This document shows positions 8,889 through 18,509 of a stretch of 61,119 nucleotides of DNA, one piece after another. Under the pieces are notes generated by a model. It searched no databases, was not told the origin of the DNA, and saw nothing but the letters and a program-made list of their open reading frames with translations. Each line of letters starts with the position of its first letter. Position 1 is the first letter of the stretch. The position numbers and the translations under genes were made by a program. Source of the DNA: CAYVTD01 sp964577665 (lineage in GTDB: Bacteria > Bacteroidota > Ignavibacteria > Kapaibacteriales > UBA2268); NCBI GenBank assembly GCA_964577665.1, contig CAZOBD010000007.1:1-61119 (forward strand). The letters run 5' to 3'.

Positions 8889-8948
8889 TTAGTTGATTGG
8901 AACTGAGAGAATACTGTGTAAAAACTCATGGTATTATTTTTTGAACTC

Positions 8949-9004
8949 ACTGAAGGAACCTGCTGTTTTACTAAGGGTGTTCAGCTCAGTAACCGCTTTT
9001 TTTT
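8949..9004 (+). terminator. Possible hairpin/attenuator between rpmH and rnpA
   Basis: ACTGA..GAAC pairs with GTTC..TCAGT across a ~19-nt loop. It is followed by AACCGC and an eight-T run. The stem is interrupted, so this is a weak terminator or attenuator. It could set a high L34 to RnpA ratio. Confidence 0.35.
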
Positions 9005-9075
9005 ATGAATTACATGCTTTTCACTTTTTTCACATCGTCATGCGGAAAAAGGTATATTGCTAAATAGAGAAACTA

Positions 9076-9507
9076 ATGGCAAAGCTCGAAAGTTTAAAAG
9101 GCAGAAAAGCATTTGACAGATTGTTCAATGAAGGCAGGAAAATCTCCGGCAGAAAAGCCTGGGCTGTTTTCCTTTGCAGAGCAGAGATGCAGCATAAGGG
9201 CGATACAATGCGTTTTGCCGTAATAGCTCCTAAAAAATTCAGCAAAAAAGCGGTGGTACGCAACCGGATAAAAAGACTTTTGAGAGAAAGCATCAGGCTT
9301 GAAGCAGAAAATCACAATGAATTATATTTGCCGCATACGATTGCTTTCGCATGGAAAGAAAAAGGCATAAAACATCCCGGCCTTATCCGCCTGAATGATG
9401 TGCAGCCGGAGGTGGCTTTTCTCTTGGAAAGAGCAGTAGATCAATGCCGAAAAGTACTAAATGAAAGTGATGAAAAAAATACTGATTTACATAATAAAAG
9501 CATATAA
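9076..9507 (+). CDS. rnpA: Ribonuclease P protein component
   Basis: 143 residues, slightly longer than the usual 110-130. The family signature is clear: an N-terminal LKGRKAFDRLFNEGRK, then RFAVIAPKKFSKKAVVRNRI with the RNR motif (VVRNRIKRLLRESIR) that contacts the P RNA. The C-terminal ~30 residues are an extra tail. The protein binds the catalytic RNA of RNase P, which trims the 5' leader of tRNA precursors. The 3' end overlaps yidD by 47 bp in another frame, so the two are likely coupled. Confidence 0.95.
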   Translation: MAKLESLKGRKAFDRLFNEGRKISGRKAWAVFLCRAEMQHKGDTMRFAVIAPKKFSKKAVVRNRIKRLLRESIRLEAENHNELYLPHTIAFAWKEKGIKHPGLIRLNDVQPEVAFLLERAVDQCRKVLNESDEKNTDLHNKSI

Positions 9508-9679
9508 ACTGCTTATTTCGCCATTTCTGCCGAACTCATGCAGGTTTTACCCTACCTGTTCTGAATACACGATGGAAGCGCTGCAAAAATACGGCGCTGC
9601 AAAAGGTTCGTGGCTCGGCTTAAAACGAATATCCCGATGTCATCCTTTTCATTCCGGCGGTATCGATCCCGTGCCCTGA
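9461..9679 (+). CDS. yidD: Membrane protein insertion efficiency factor YidD
   Basis: 72 residues, or 69 if the second Met at 9470 is used. The YidD pattern is complete: an N-terminal amphipathic helix (ILIYIIKAYKLLISPFLP), then NSCRFYPTCSEYTMEAL, YGAAKGSWLGLKRISRCHPF and HSGGIDPVP with three conserved Cys. It acts with YidC at the inner membrane. Its overlap with rnpA and 27-bp gap to yidC are typical of this operon. Confidence 0.95.
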   Translation: MKVMKKILIYIIKAYKLLISPFLPNSCRFYPTCSEYTMEALQKYGAAKGSWLGLKRISRCHPFHSGGIDPVP

Positions 9680-9706
9680 TTTTTAAAATATCATAATACA
9701 AGAAAT

Positions 9707-11644
9707 ATGGATAAGCGCTCAATATTAGCATTGGTTTTAATCACGGTTTTAATAATCGTATGGCTCTTTTGGAATCAATCCGTCCATAAAAGAGCCGTTG
9801 AACCCCGCCCAAAAGATACAAGCGAACTAACAGAAAAAAAGCCTGCGGCTGAGGATATCGAAGAGGTAAAAGACACTGCAAAAGCTCCCGGTAAAGTACT
9901 GCCGGAGGATGAAAGAGTGATCACCACTGCTGATACAATCGGGCAGATTAGTGAGGATTCTCTCCGTGCAGTAGAAAAATTCGGACGATGGTTTGCTCAT
10001 CTCAGCAAAGGTAACGAGCAAAGATTTATTTTTGAAAACGACCTTGTAAAATCACAGTGGACAAACAAAGGAGCTTCGGTAAAAAGATGGTGGCTGAAAG
10101 AATATGACATGTGGAACGGTCATACCACCCAGCTCGTTAAAGACAGGACAGGCCAGCTTTATACCACTTTTCTGACAATGGACGGCAAAAAAATTGACAG
10201 CCGAGACCTTTATTACGATTTCAATATCAAAAATGACAATATCAAACTCAGCGGCAATGACTCTATTACAGTTACAGGCGTTTTGAAAATTGACGAAAAT
10301 CGTGAAATTATAAAACGCATTACTTTTTATGGAAATAAGTATCATTTTAATACTGAAATTGAAGTTCGAAATCTTGATGAAATCTTAACCACAAGGGGGT
10401 ATGATTTCCGATGGACCGGGGGTATGGTCTTTCAGGAAGAAAACAGCGTTGACGAAGCAACTTCATCTCTGGGCATGATTTCACTCGGCGGCGATATACA
10501 GGAGCTTGATGCCGGTGACGCAGAACCTGAAGACTTAAGTCTTGAAGGCAGAATAGAGTTTGCCGCCATTAAACTGAAATATTTCGGCGTCGGCATAATG
10601 CCGCTGCCTTATAAAAATTTCGACGGCATTGTCGATTTGCGGGGTGAAACTGTTTACCTTAAACGAGACAACGGGCAGAACAAGATATTGGATCTTTCCT
10701 TCCGGGTGCCTTACAGGCAGGGCGGCACCAAAAGCAATTCTTTCCTTATTTACGTAGGACCTTTGGAATATGACATCCTGAAAGAAATCAACCTCGAGGA
10801 AATGGTTAACCTCGGTTTTCGTTTCGGTATAAGGCAGATTGGTGAGTTTTTCATGCTGCCCATATTCAATTTCATACATAAGTTTATACCAAACTACGGT
10901 TTCGCGATTATCATCTTCTCCATTTTGATGAAGATACTCCTTTACCCTCTTTCCATTAAGCAGATGCAGTCTGCCCGCAAGATGCAGCTTCTCGGTCCGG
11001 AGATGAACAAAATACGCGAAAAATATAAAGAAGACCAGCAGAAGCAGCAAAAGGAAATAATGAAGCTTTATTCGGATTACGGCATCAACCCCATGGGAGG
11101 CTGCCTGCCGCTTCTCCTTCAGATGCCTATACTTTATGCCCTTTGGTCGGTGCTGCGTTCTGCAATAGAACTGCGTCAAGAGCCGTTCATTCTCTGGATA
11201 GATGATCTTTCCACACCGGATGTTATTTTTTCTATCCCATGGTTCCCTGTTATTCAGCATTTTTCAGGCCTTGCATTACTTATGGGTATTACACTTTTCA
11301 TACAGCAGAAAATGACGATAACAGATCCGCGGCAGAAAGGTCTCGTATATATGATGCCCGTTATGTTTACTCTTATGTTTTCTGCTTTTCCTTCCGGTTT
11401 GAACCTGTATTACTTTATGTTCAACCTTCTCGGAATAGGACAGCAGATATACATTAATAAGTTTTCTAAGAATCAGCCGTCTCTGGAAGACATGAAAAAA
11501 TCTCCTAAAAAAGAAGGGTGGCTGCAGAAGAAAATGAGAGAAGCTCAGGATATTGCAGAATCTCAGGGCAGAAGCGTTCCGGGACAGCCGCAGAAGCAAA
11601 ATCCCAATTACCGTAAAAAGAAAAAAAAGGGTAAAAGCAGATAG
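9707..11644 (+). CDS. yidC: Membrane protein insertase YidC
   Basis: 645 residues. An N-terminal transmembrane anchor (SILALVLITVLIIVWLFW) is followed by the large periplasmic beta-sandwich domain (~90-365) and the conserved insertase core with five membrane segments from about residue 385. The core has FIHKFIPNYGFAIIIFSILMK-like, YPLSIKQMQSARKMQ and NPMGGCLPLLLQMPILYALW motifs (each given in shortened form). The tail is Lys-rich (YRKKKKKGKSR) as in family members that contact ribosomes. It inserts membrane proteins alone or with Sec. It ends 1 bp before the convergent C25-like gene. Confidence 0.97.
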   Translation: MDKRSILALVLITVLIIVWLFWNQSVHKRAVEPRPKDTSELTEKKPAAEDIEEVKDTAKAPGKVLPEDERVITTADTIGQISEDSLRAVEKFGRWFAHLSKGNEQRFIFENDLVKSQWTNKGASVKRWWLKEYDMWNGHTTQLVKDRTGQLYTTFLTMDGKKIDSRDLYYDFNIKNDNIKLSGNDSITVTGVLKIDENREIIKRITFYGNKYHFNTEIEVRNLDEILTTRGYDFRWTGGMVFQEENSVDEATSSLGMISLGGDIQELDAGDAEPEDLSLEGRIEFAAIKLKYFGVGIMPLPYKNFDGIVDLRGETVYLKRDNGQNKILDLSFRVPYRQGGTKSNSFLIYVGPLEYDILKEINLEEMVNLGFRFGIRQIGEFFMLPIFNFIHKFIPNYGFAIIIFSILMKILLYPLSIKQMQSARKMQLLGPEMNKIREKYKEDQQKQQKEIMKLYSDYGINPMGGCLPLLLQMPILYALWSVLRSAIELRQEPFILWIDDLSTPDVIFSIPWFPVIQHFSGLALLMGITLFIQQKMTITDPRQKGLVYMMPVMFTLMFSAFPSGLNLYYFMFNLLGIGQQIYINKFSKNQPSLEDMKKSPKKEGWLQKKMREAQDIAESQGRSVPGQPQKQNPNYRKKKKKGKSR

Positions 11645-11645
11645 T

Positions 11646-13718
11646 CTATTTCACAAGAGCAAGTTTTTCAGCATATTCTTTGCCGGCGGTCTGCATTACT
11701 ACATGGTAAATACCCGCCGAAAGAGATTTTCCACTTTCGGAAGTGTTCCAAACCAATTCGTGTATCCCTTCATCAAAAAAGTCTTCCGCTATCATGGCTG
11801 CCCTTTTTCCTTCGCTGTCATAAATTAAAATTTTTACATAGCCGGAGATGTCAGCTTTGAAAGCTATTCTGACTGAGTTTTCAGCGGGATTGGGATACAG
11901 AAAAAGTTTTTGATCAGTCGAATTTTTAGCAAGAGGATTGACAAGTATTTCAGAGAAGATTCCCTGGCTCAGATTATAATATGATCCCGACGGAACCTGT
12001 TCCAATTTCAAAGCGCGCACCATATAAATATTTCTGCCGCCGCCGAAACTTTTATCAGTGAAAGTATTTTCTTTTACAGTTTCTGAATTTATTTTTTCAA
12101 ATTTTTCCGAGAAAGATGAAGCACGGTAAATATTGTATCCAAGGTTGTTCTCTTCAGACGCTTCCCAAGTTAATTCTACACTATAAGATTTATTATCTTC
12201 CTTTAGAATTGTCTGTAACTCTTTCGGAGGAAGAGGATAATACATTTTTAAAGAAGGATCTCCCATTAAAGTTATATGCACCATTCTGTAGCCGTATTTT
12301 CCTGAAGAAGGGTATTCGTTCCATGAATTATTCTGAGAAATCTTTGCAGAATACCCCAGAGTTTCACCGAGAGCTATGTGATGCAAATGCCAAAAGGGTC
12401 TTCCAGACCAGATGCAGGCAATGATGGAGGGACTGGAGCCGATTGCACATCGCATAAGATTGTCTTCGGAATCCCAGTCGCCGAAAAGAGAGCCGAAGAG
12501 AATATTGAAAACGGAGTTTACTTCCTGCAGGCGGAAGTTCATAGAATTGCACACCCAAGAAGCCTGCGTATAATGCCCTGAACCGCTGCCGTATGCCCAC
12601 AGGTGCCTGTCATTTTCACGGGGAGCAAGATACTTTTGACCGCTGTTTGCATTTTCCTGAAACAGCAAATGGAAATCACTGCGGGCGAGGGCAGAAAATG
12701 CTTCATAAGAATACATCCCGAAATTATCGTCTAAAAGCGCTTTGGGCTTAGCCTTTAATATCCCGTGACGGAAATCGTGGTTTTTGTTCAAATACCTGCG
12801 TAGAAGCTCTGCTTCACTTATTTCCATCACAGTAAGATTATAAAAATCTATTCTGCCTGCTTCCAAAACAACATCAGATGGAATAAGGCTCTGGTCAAAT
12901 TTTCCGTCGCCGGGTGTATTATGGTTTTCTGTCCTTTCCGCTTCGGTAACAGTTACGCTTGTGTCTGTCCACTCATCTGAAAAAGTTGTATAAAAGGCGT
13001 CTGCGGGCCAGGCACCGTAATGTTCCGGCTGATGTCCGTCAGGTGCCATTTTCCCCGAATAAGGCACGGGGACTCTTCCAAGGATTATTAATCCCCGCAG
13101 TGTGTCTTTTCCAATTCCTCTTTCTTGGTCAATTATAGATTTTGTACTTAAGACGGCAGCGGGGTTGAGTTTTTCGGCTCTCGGCGCATATCTGACGGAA
13201 ACAAGCCAGCCTGAGCCTCTAAGGTCTGAGGTATATCGTGCTATTTCTTCTTTCAAGGGTTCTTTCATAGTTTCGTCAATTAATAGCAGCAGCCTGCCTT
13301 TATATTCTTCCGGAGGTATCTCCCAGCCGGCGGATACATAGCCGTAGCCGTCGAAATAGGATGAATCTTTACTGTCCACCACTATTTTCAAAATTCTGTG
13401 CACCTGATATTCATAGTGAATACCTTTGCGAACACCGCTGTCCGTCAAAGAGTTGTTTCCGGGAGAAAGTACGGCTAACTGCTGCCAGCTTTTTTCTCCC
13501 TTTTTTTTCTTAAAGATTTCGTAACGGTAGTCTGTCGTGTCGGGCAGCCAGCTTAAAGTAATAGAAGGATTATCACTGCTGTCAATTTTTGTTGTGATAT
13601 AAACCGCAAATTGGTCAACACTTAAATAATCCCTGTAATTTACTTCCGAGCAAACTCCCGCGACAGGTGTTAGGAATAATATTAATAACGCGAAAATAAT
13701 TGTATGTATTCTGTACAT
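11646..13718 (-). CDS. Secreted C25/gingipain-like domain protein with T9SS sorting tail
   Basis: 690 residues. The N-terminal signal peptide is IIFALLILFLTPVAGVCSE. An Fn3-like segment (~35-115) comes next. A domain at ~135-495 resembles the caspase-like peptidase C25 fold: a long beta-alpha core with LLLLIDETMKEPL, GLIILGRVPVPYSG, the segment DGHQPEHYGAWPAD, AYGSGSG and a closing HITLMGDPSLKMYYP typical of C25 proteins. A second Fn3-like segment and a Por/T9SS C-terminal domain (LYPNPAENSVRI...GIYHVVMQTAGKEYAEKLALVK, shortened) complete it. The C25 catalytic His-Gly pair is not clearly visible (SGSGH instead of GHG), so proteolytic activity is uncertain. It is an exported surface or secreted protein. 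Confidence 0.75.
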   Translation of the reverse strand: MYRIHTIIFALLILFLTPVAGVCSEVNYRDYLSVDQFAVYITTKIDSSDNPSITLSWLPDTTDYRYEIFKKKKGEKSWQQLAVLSPGNNSLTDSGVRKGIHYEYQVHRILKIVVDSKDSSYFDGYGYVSAGWEIPPEEYKGRLLLLIDETMKEPLKEEIARYTSDLRGSGWLVSVRYAPRAEKLNPAAVLSTKSIIDQERGIGKDTLRGLIILGRVPVPYSGKMAPDGHQPEHYGAWPADAFYTTFSDEWTDTSVTVTEAERTENHNTPGDGKFDQSLIPSDVVLEAGRIDFYNLTVMEISEAELLRRYLNKNHDFRHGILKAKPKALLDDNFGMYSYEAFSALARSDFHLLFQENANSGQKYLAPRENDRHLWAYGSGSGHYTQASWVCNSMNFRLQEVNSVFNILFGSLFGDWDSEDNLMRCAIGSSPSIIACIWSGRPFWHLHHIALGETLGYSAKISQNNSWNEYPSSGKYGYRMVHITLMGDPSLKMYYPLPPKELQTILKEDNKSYSVELTWEASEENNLGYNIYRASSFSEKFEKINSETVKENTFTDKSFGGGRNIYMVRALKLEQVPSGSYYNLSQGIFSEILVNPLAKNSTDQKLFLYPNPAENSVRIAFKADISGYVKILIYDSEGKRAAMIAEDFFDEGIHELVWNTSESGKSLSAGIYHVVMQTAGKEYAEKLALVK

Positions 13719-14009
13719 TTTTTAATTTCAATTACTTGATATATTTTTTTTATAATAACACTCTATTCATTAAAAAGATACAATCAAGGAATTATTTTAG
13801 GACTGCCGTTAATAAAAAAAGTCCGGAACCGAAAAAGCGCCGGACTAAAGGCAAAAAATTTCAATTTAAAGGTTAAAATTATAGTTTTAAAAATATCATT
13901 TAGATTCTGAATCGAGTTAATAATGACATTATGTTTTTAAAATAGACGAAAATGAATCTCGGATCAAGTGCGGAATGATACATAAATTAATTTTTTTAGA
14001 AATCTCAAT
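13719..14009. other. Intergenic spacer with one terminator
   Basis: 290 bp of A/T-rich sequence between two minus-strand genes. Apart from the hairpin at 13820-13846 I see no gene or repeat. The promoter of the C25-like gene should lie in the left part. Confidence 0.5.
13811..13846 (-). terminator. Intrinsic terminator of the FAD-linked oxidase gene
   Basis: A 7-bp perfect stem AGTCCGG / CCGGACT (13820-13826 with 13840-13846). On the minus strand it is followed by seven T. Confidence 0.8.
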
Positions 14010-15527
14010 CTAAAACAAATTTCCTCTCCCCAGCAGAAAATCGGGGTCAAGCCCGCGTTTTATACCGCTCATTTTTTCAATGACACCGCCCGAGTACATT
14101 TGGCGGAGGTACTCTTTCTTAATTTTCCCTATACCATGCTCGGCAGAAATGGTGCCATTCATTTCTAAGGCTTTGTCAATGGACTTCTTGTAAAATTTTT
14201 TGCCGAGGGCAATTTCATCTTCGGTTCCTGCAAAAACATTTGCATGAACGTGGCAGTTTCCGATATGTCCGAATATGTAGTAATCCAGACCTGTCCTTTT
14301 AATTTCGTTGTGTAAAAAGAAAAAATAGCTGCGGAAATTTTCATCAGGTACGGCGGTGTCAGTGCCGATTTTTTTCAAATTCTTGAGTACAAGTCTTTCG
14401 TTTACGGCAAGGGGAAGGCTGTGGCGGAGTTCACGGATTTTTTCGCGGTTTTTTTCTGCCCCGAGCGCCAGCCATGTATCATCGGCAAGCGGAGTGTTTT
14501 TGTAAATGAGGACGCTCCATTTTTCAAGTAATTCCTCTTCATATTCCGAAGCGTATTCCTGCTCGAACCATATCGCTCCGCAGGCATCAGCCGGAATGCC
14601 GGGATTAGATTTTTGAATGAAATTAAGAGAATTCCTGTCAAAATATTCAAGCACACGGGGAGCGGTATCATTTATATCAATGTAATGCAAATGAAAATTA
14701 CTTTTTAAACCGTTTCCGGCTTGCGCTGCAAAATCAAGCAGCCTGTTTTCATCCTGAAAAAAAACAAATCCAGACATAAGATTTTCCGGTTTTTCAATTA
14801 ATTTCAGCTCCATTTCCGAAAAAACTCCGAGAGTGCCTTCGCTGCCTATGAAAAGATCCAGAGCGTCCATATCGGGCTTTAAAAAATATCCTGCCGCATG
14901 TTTCAATTCGGGAATGTGAATATCCGGGTATTCAATTTTGTATTCATTTTTCTCCGATTTGAGAATTAATTCTCTGCCATTGGCTTTATCCCTGCCTCGC
15001 TGAAGAAAAAGACTTTCGCCGCTCATTAGAATAACTTCTGCCGAGAGAATAAAATCTCTTGTGGAGCCGTATTTAAGCGTCCTTGAGCCAGAAGCATTTG
15101 TTGCTGCATTACCTCCGAGAGAACTGTTTATTTCAGTCGGATTTGGCGGATAGAAAAGTCCGTTTTCACCGGCTTTTTCCTGCAGTTCTGAAACAAAAAC
15201 GCCCGGCTGTACCAATGCTGTTTTACGAGATTTGTTTATTAGTATTTTTTTTAGCTTTTCTGTTGAAATTACCGCACCTCCGTACGGGGTTCTGCCCGCT
15301 GTCAAACCGGTTCCTGCTCCCGAAAGGGTTACTGGTATTTTCTTTCTGCTGCATTCCGCAAGGCATTCCTTTAGTTCTTCTTTGTTTTCTGGAATATATA
15401 ATATGTCTGCGCTGCCCTCAATGTTTGAGGCATCTTTCAGATAGCTGAGCAGTTCTTCTTTATTTTTTTTTACAATCATATTTTGATTATTTTCAATCTT
15501 TAACTCAATTTTAACAAAATTTCTCAA
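14010..15527 (-). CDS. FAD-linked oxidase (GlcD/D-lactate dehydrogenase family)
   Basis: 505 residues; a start at Met17 (15479) is equally likely because the family normally begins close to that point. The FAD-binding PCMH domain covers about 35-215, with PVTLSGAGTGLTAGRTPYGG (the pyrophosphate-binding loop) and NPTEINSSLGGNAATNASGS. The C-terminal cap domain carries HIGNCHVHANVF and ISAEHGIGKIKKEYL, the metal/substrate histidines of the GlcD and DLD group. It would oxidise a 2-hydroxyacid such as D-lactate or glycolate with FAD. The single-subunit length and lack of a glcE/glcF partner suggest a D-lactate dehydrogenase-type enzyme. The substrate is an inference. Confidence 0.85.
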   Translation of the reverse strand: MRNFVKIELKIENNQNMIVKKNKEELLSYLKDASNIEGSADILYIPENKEELKECLAECSRKKIPVTLSGAGTGLTAGRTPYGGAVISTEKLKKILINKSRKTALVQPGVFVSELQEKAGENGLFYPPNPTEINSSLGGNAATNASGSRTLKYGSTRDFILSAEVILMSGESLFLQRGRDKANGRELILKSEKNEYKIEYPDIHIPELKHAAGYFLKPDMDALDLFIGSEGTLGVFSEMELKLIEKPENLMSGFVFFQDENRLLDFAAQAGNGLKSNFHLHYIDINDTAPRVLEYFDRNSLNFIQKSNPGIPADACGAIWFEQEYASEYEEELLEKWSVLIYKNTPLADDTWLALGAEKNREKIRELRHSLPLAVNERLVLKNLKKIGTDTAVPDENFRSYFFFLHNEIKRTGLDYYIFGHIGNCHVHANVFAGTEDEIALGKKFYKKSIDKALEMNGTISAEHGIGKIKKEYLRQMYSGGVIEKMSGIKRGLDPDFLLGRGNLF

Positions 15528-15536
15528 TAAAATTAT

Positions 15537-15544
15537 TATCTTTG
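15537..15544 (+). promoter_or_regulatory. Bacteroidota -7 box (TATCTTTG) before the OmpA-family gene
   Basis: TATCTTTG lies 30 bp upstream of the ATG at 15575. This position supports 15575, not the earlier ATG-less extension from 15542, as the true start. Confidence 0.5.
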
Positions 15545-15574
15545 AAAAACTGTATTAAAAAAGTAGAAAAAAAT

Positions 15575-17530
15575 ATGCTTACGCTTATCAGAAGTAATGC
15601 CGCCGTATTTCTTGTAATTTTACTGCAAATATCTTCTGTTTTCGCTCAGGAGAGACCATTGGAAAGATCACGCAGTTACAATCTAAGTATTCATCCGAAA
15701 ATCGGAATAACAGGTAATTTCCACTCTGCCGCCTTTAGTTCATTTCAGGGAATGGCAGACTGCGGCGAAGTTAAAAGCAGTTTCAGCCCGGGTTTTTCTG
15801 CCGGGATAGCTTTTGAAAAACACTTTTCGGAGAAATCTGCATTTAGTTTTGGCATCAGTTATATTACACGGGGCACGGTCTTTTCAAATGAAAACACTTA
15901 TCCGAAAAGGTATCCCGACGGCTCCCTTTCTGAACTGACAACTAAAACGGAACTCGACGTAAGTCTTAATTTTATCGAACTTCAGCCTGATTTCCGTTTC
16001 ATAATCGGAGATGATTTCTTAAGGGGTCCGATTCGAGCAGTCTGCGGGGTGAGAATGCTTATGCCGGCAGTGAAAAGTTTTGCCCAGACTGAGCAGATAG
16101 TTTCTCCTGTTTCCGCTGTTTTCATCAATTCGCAGACTCAAAAAAGGGAAATTGCCGAAGGCGATATAAAAACAATCAGCGGCTTTTGGATAGGCATCAG
16201 TGCCGGGCTTGAAAATCAAACAATGGTTTCGGAAAATCATTTTTTTACACAGCAGCTGCTGATTGATTACAATTTCGGAGATGTTACTTCCGATGCCGAC
16301 TGGCAGCTATTCGGAGTAAGATTTGAAATTGGCTGGGCTTGGAACATACCAAAGTCAATTGAAGAGCCTAAGCCTGCTCCTCCGCCCGCACTGCCCGAAC
16401 TCGAACCTGTTTTAATTTCAGAGGAAGCTCCCGAACTGCCAAAGCCCCACATAAGTATAGATGTTGAAAAACCCGATTCGAAAGATTTCATCATCAAAAC
16501 AGGCAGCGAACTGCTTGCCACAACCCCTTTGGTAAATGCAGTTTTTTTTGACAGGAACTCCGCAGAGATTAGCAGCTTCTATTCTAAGGAAAAAATTGAA
16601 AAGGATATGTTATCGGGAAATCCAGTTGAGGCTCATAAATACGTTCTCCCGAGAATAGCAAAAATTGTCTCAAGGGCTAACGATGCAGTGATAACTTTGA
16701 CAGGTGCAACTTCAGGCTCTGACTATGAAACGGGAGGAAAAGACTTAGCTCTGAAAAGAGCGATGGCAGTGAAAGAAGCTTTGCTTAGTCTCGGTGTTCA
16801 AGAAAGCAAAATAAAGGTAAAAGCCGATATTTTTCCCGAAAACAGGTCTAATCAGGATTTTGCCGAGGGTGTCGAAGAGAATCAAAGAGTCGATATTAAC
16901 CTGAAAAACGCATTTTTGCAGGAGTACGTTGCTATTCAGAAATTTGCTGAGATTCAGGGTAAGGCATTTGTTAATATAGAAATGAATAATGTACCGGAAG
17001 ATGACTTTGCAGTTTTAAAAAGCAATTTTCAAGAAAAACCCGAAAAAATATATAAATCCGGCAGGTACGTGATACCTGTTTTTAAAAGGCTTGAGCAGAA
17101 TGATAATATTGTTGAAATAAAAGCTTCAATCGAGTATCTTGATATGGAAGAACGCGATGAAACATTTCAGAACCTGAGAGAAGTACCGAAAAATCAGGTA
17201 CAGCTGCAGCTTGAAAATTTTGAAGCCGTGCTCTTGTTTGATTACAACAGCAGCATACTCAGTGAAGATAATAAAAATCTGCTCAGGCAGCTTGCAGAGA
17301 AACTTCCCGATGGTTCGATAGTTGAGATTTACGGCAGCGCCGATGCTCTTGGCACGGAAGAAGCCAACGTAAAACTATCACGCAGCCGCGCCGAAGTAAC
17401 CAGGCAGTTCTTAGAATCTGTAACCAATAAAAAATTCAGTCTCAATACAAGCACAGATATTCAAAAATTTCCGGAGGATACTCCGCAGGGAAGATTTTTA
17501 AACAGGTCTATAAGAATCAGACTAAAATAG
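15575..17530 (+). CDS. OmpA-family outer-membrane protein with two OmpA-like domains
   Basis: 651 residues from the ATG at 15575, which gives a clean signal peptide (AAVFLVILLQISSVFAQE). Residues ~20-245 form an outer-membrane beta-barrel-like domain (KIGITGNFHSAAF, FSFGISYITRG, FEIGWAW). A Pro-rich linker (EEPKPAPPPALPELEP) follows. Then come a first, diverged OmpA-like region at ~320-455 (VFFDRNSAEIS, GATSGSDYETGGKDLALKRAMAVKEAL in shortened form) and a second at ~545-650 (VLLFDYNSSILSEDNKNLL, IYGSADALGTEEANVKLSRSRAEVTRQFL). The C-terminal domain would bind peptidoglycan. The duplicated OmpA region is less usual. It is convergent with the DUF1460 gene, with only 12 bp between stops. Confidence 0.8.
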   Translation: MLTLIRSNAAVFLVILLQISSVFAQERPLERSRSYNLSIHPKIGITGNFHSAAFSSFQGMADCGEVKSSFSPGFSAGIAFEKHFSEKSAFSFGISYITRGTVFSNENTYPKRYPDGSLSELTTKTELDVSLNFIELQPDFRFIIGDDFLRGPIRAVCGVRMLMPAVKSFAQTEQIVSPVSAVFINSQTQKREIAEGDIKTISGFWIGISAGLENQTMVSENHFFTQQLLIDYNFGDVTSDADWQLFGVRFEIGWAWNIPKSIEEPKPAPPPALPELEPVLISEEAPELPKPHISIDVEKPDSKDFIIKTGSELLATTPLVNAVFFDRNSAEISSFYSKEKIEKDMLSGNPVEAHKYVLPRIAKIVSRANDAVITLTGATSGSDYETGGKDLALKRAMAVKEALLSLGVQESKIKVKADIFPENRSNQDFAEGVEENQRVDINLKNAFLQEYVAIQKFAEIQGKAFVNIEMNNVPEDDFAVLKSNFQEKPEKIYKSGRYVIPVFKRLEQNDNIVEIKASIEYLDMEERDETFQNLREVPKNQVQLQLENFEAVLLFDYNSSILSEDNKNLLRQLAEKLPDGSIVEIYGSADALGTEEANVKLSRSRAEVTRQFLESVTNKKFSLNTSTDIQKFPEDTPQGRFLNRSIRIRLK

Positions 17531-17542
17531 ATTACAAATAGA

Positions 17543-18451
17543 TTACTTTACTTCACTGCTTACCGGAAGAGGTCTAAGCACGGTTATGCCTGTCTGGCTC
17601 TTATTCCCCAAGATGTAATCGCTAAGGTCTTTGTCCGGCACAACCTTGCGGTAAACAGTGGAGGCGTGCAGCAGGCGTACTTTTCCGAAATTATTCCTGT
17701 AAGCTATGCCCATGTGGGAATAATCCAGCCCCTCTATGGATGTGGTAATGGCTATTATATCCCCGCTTTGGATTTTGTCTTCCGCCTGATTTATTTTATT
17801 CTGAGGAAGGTAATAATATTTTCTGCCGTTAATTTCCTTTTCAATTTCTTTCATTTTGTCCAGATAGTTTTTGTTTATCTGCAAGTCTTTGTAATATTTC
17901 AGATTGTCCTTATCGGTCATAAAGTGTACGTTGAACTGTACTTCTATTCCTCCAAGTTCTTTTGTTATGTCCCGCACTACTCCTTTTTTTATATTGTCAT
18001 ATATCCAGTCGGCAGTGTAGTGGAGCCGGGAAGGATAGCCGTCAATTTTTCCTCCGCGGTAGCGCGTAAAAGTAAGGCAATCAACAAAGTCTTCTATGTT
18101 TGAGTTTTTCTTAGGCAAAATCCTTGAAATGCAGAGTGAATTTTCAACAAGAGTAACGCAGTCCAGCGCTTCGAGATTGAAGCGGCAGAACTCCTCGCCC
18201 ATACCCTCCAGAGTTTTTGGTTTGTACGGGGTGCCTTCAAAGCTTAATGCCGTTTTTTCAATTCTTTCACCAATAGGCAGGGTGTCAACTCCCTCGATTT
18301 TTAACATATCCATCTTTTCAGTGAAAAGCGGATTGTATTTCATAATAAGTTCCTGCAATTCCCTGTTTTCAAATCCGGGCTGCGGGAAGAGTGTGCTGAA
18401 AGCGGTAAAGATCAGCACTGCTGTAATTATTAAGTTTCTCATAAGGTTCAT
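17543..18451 (-). CDS. DUF1460 family, NlpC/P60-like amidase
   Basis: 302 residues from the Met at 18451, which gives a proper signal peptide (NLIITAVLIFTAFSTLFPQ). A longer frame to 18562 exists, but its N-terminal 37 residues are a translation of the palindromic repeat at 18477-18509 and should not be annotated. The DUF1460 features are ALDCVTLVENSL with the likely catalytic Cys, the conserved RLHYTADWIYDN, and a late His in DYSHMGIA. Members are thought to act on peptidoglycan fragments as N-acetylmuramoyl-L-alanine amidases. It should act in the periplasm. Confidence 0.85.
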   Translation of the reverse strand: MNLMRNLIITAVLIFTAFSTLFPQPGFENRELQELIMKYNPLFTEKMDMLKIEGVDTLPIGERIEKTALSFEGTPYKPKTLEGMGEEFCRFNLEALDCVTLVENSLCISRILPKKNSNIEDFVDCLTFTRYRGGKIDGYPSRLHYTADWIYDNIKKGVVRDITKELGGIEVQFNVHFMTDKDNLKYYKDLQINKNYLDKMKEIEKEINGRKYYYLPQNKINQAEDKIQSGDIIAITTSIEGLDYSHMGIAYRNNFGKVRLLHASTVYRKVVPDKDLSDYILGNKSQTGITVLRPLPVSSEVK

Positions 18452-18476
18452 CTGTTTATTTTTACTTTCAGATTCC

Positions 18477-18509
18477 AGATGTCCAACATCTGCCAGATGT
18501 CGGACATCT
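18477..18509. repeat. Dispersed 33-bp palindrome, copy 1
   Basis: Arms AGATGTCC-ACATCTG and CAGATGT-GGACATCT around a single C. The same element recurs at 18778, 58544 and 59691. It is followed by CATCTGTTTATTTTTTACTTT, which also recurs nearby. Confidence 0.8.

Noticed and set aside
10535..11260. Minus-strand ORF of 241 codons opposite yidC
   Set aside because: yidC is certain on the plus strand; the antisense frame has no recognisable domain or ribosome-binding site.
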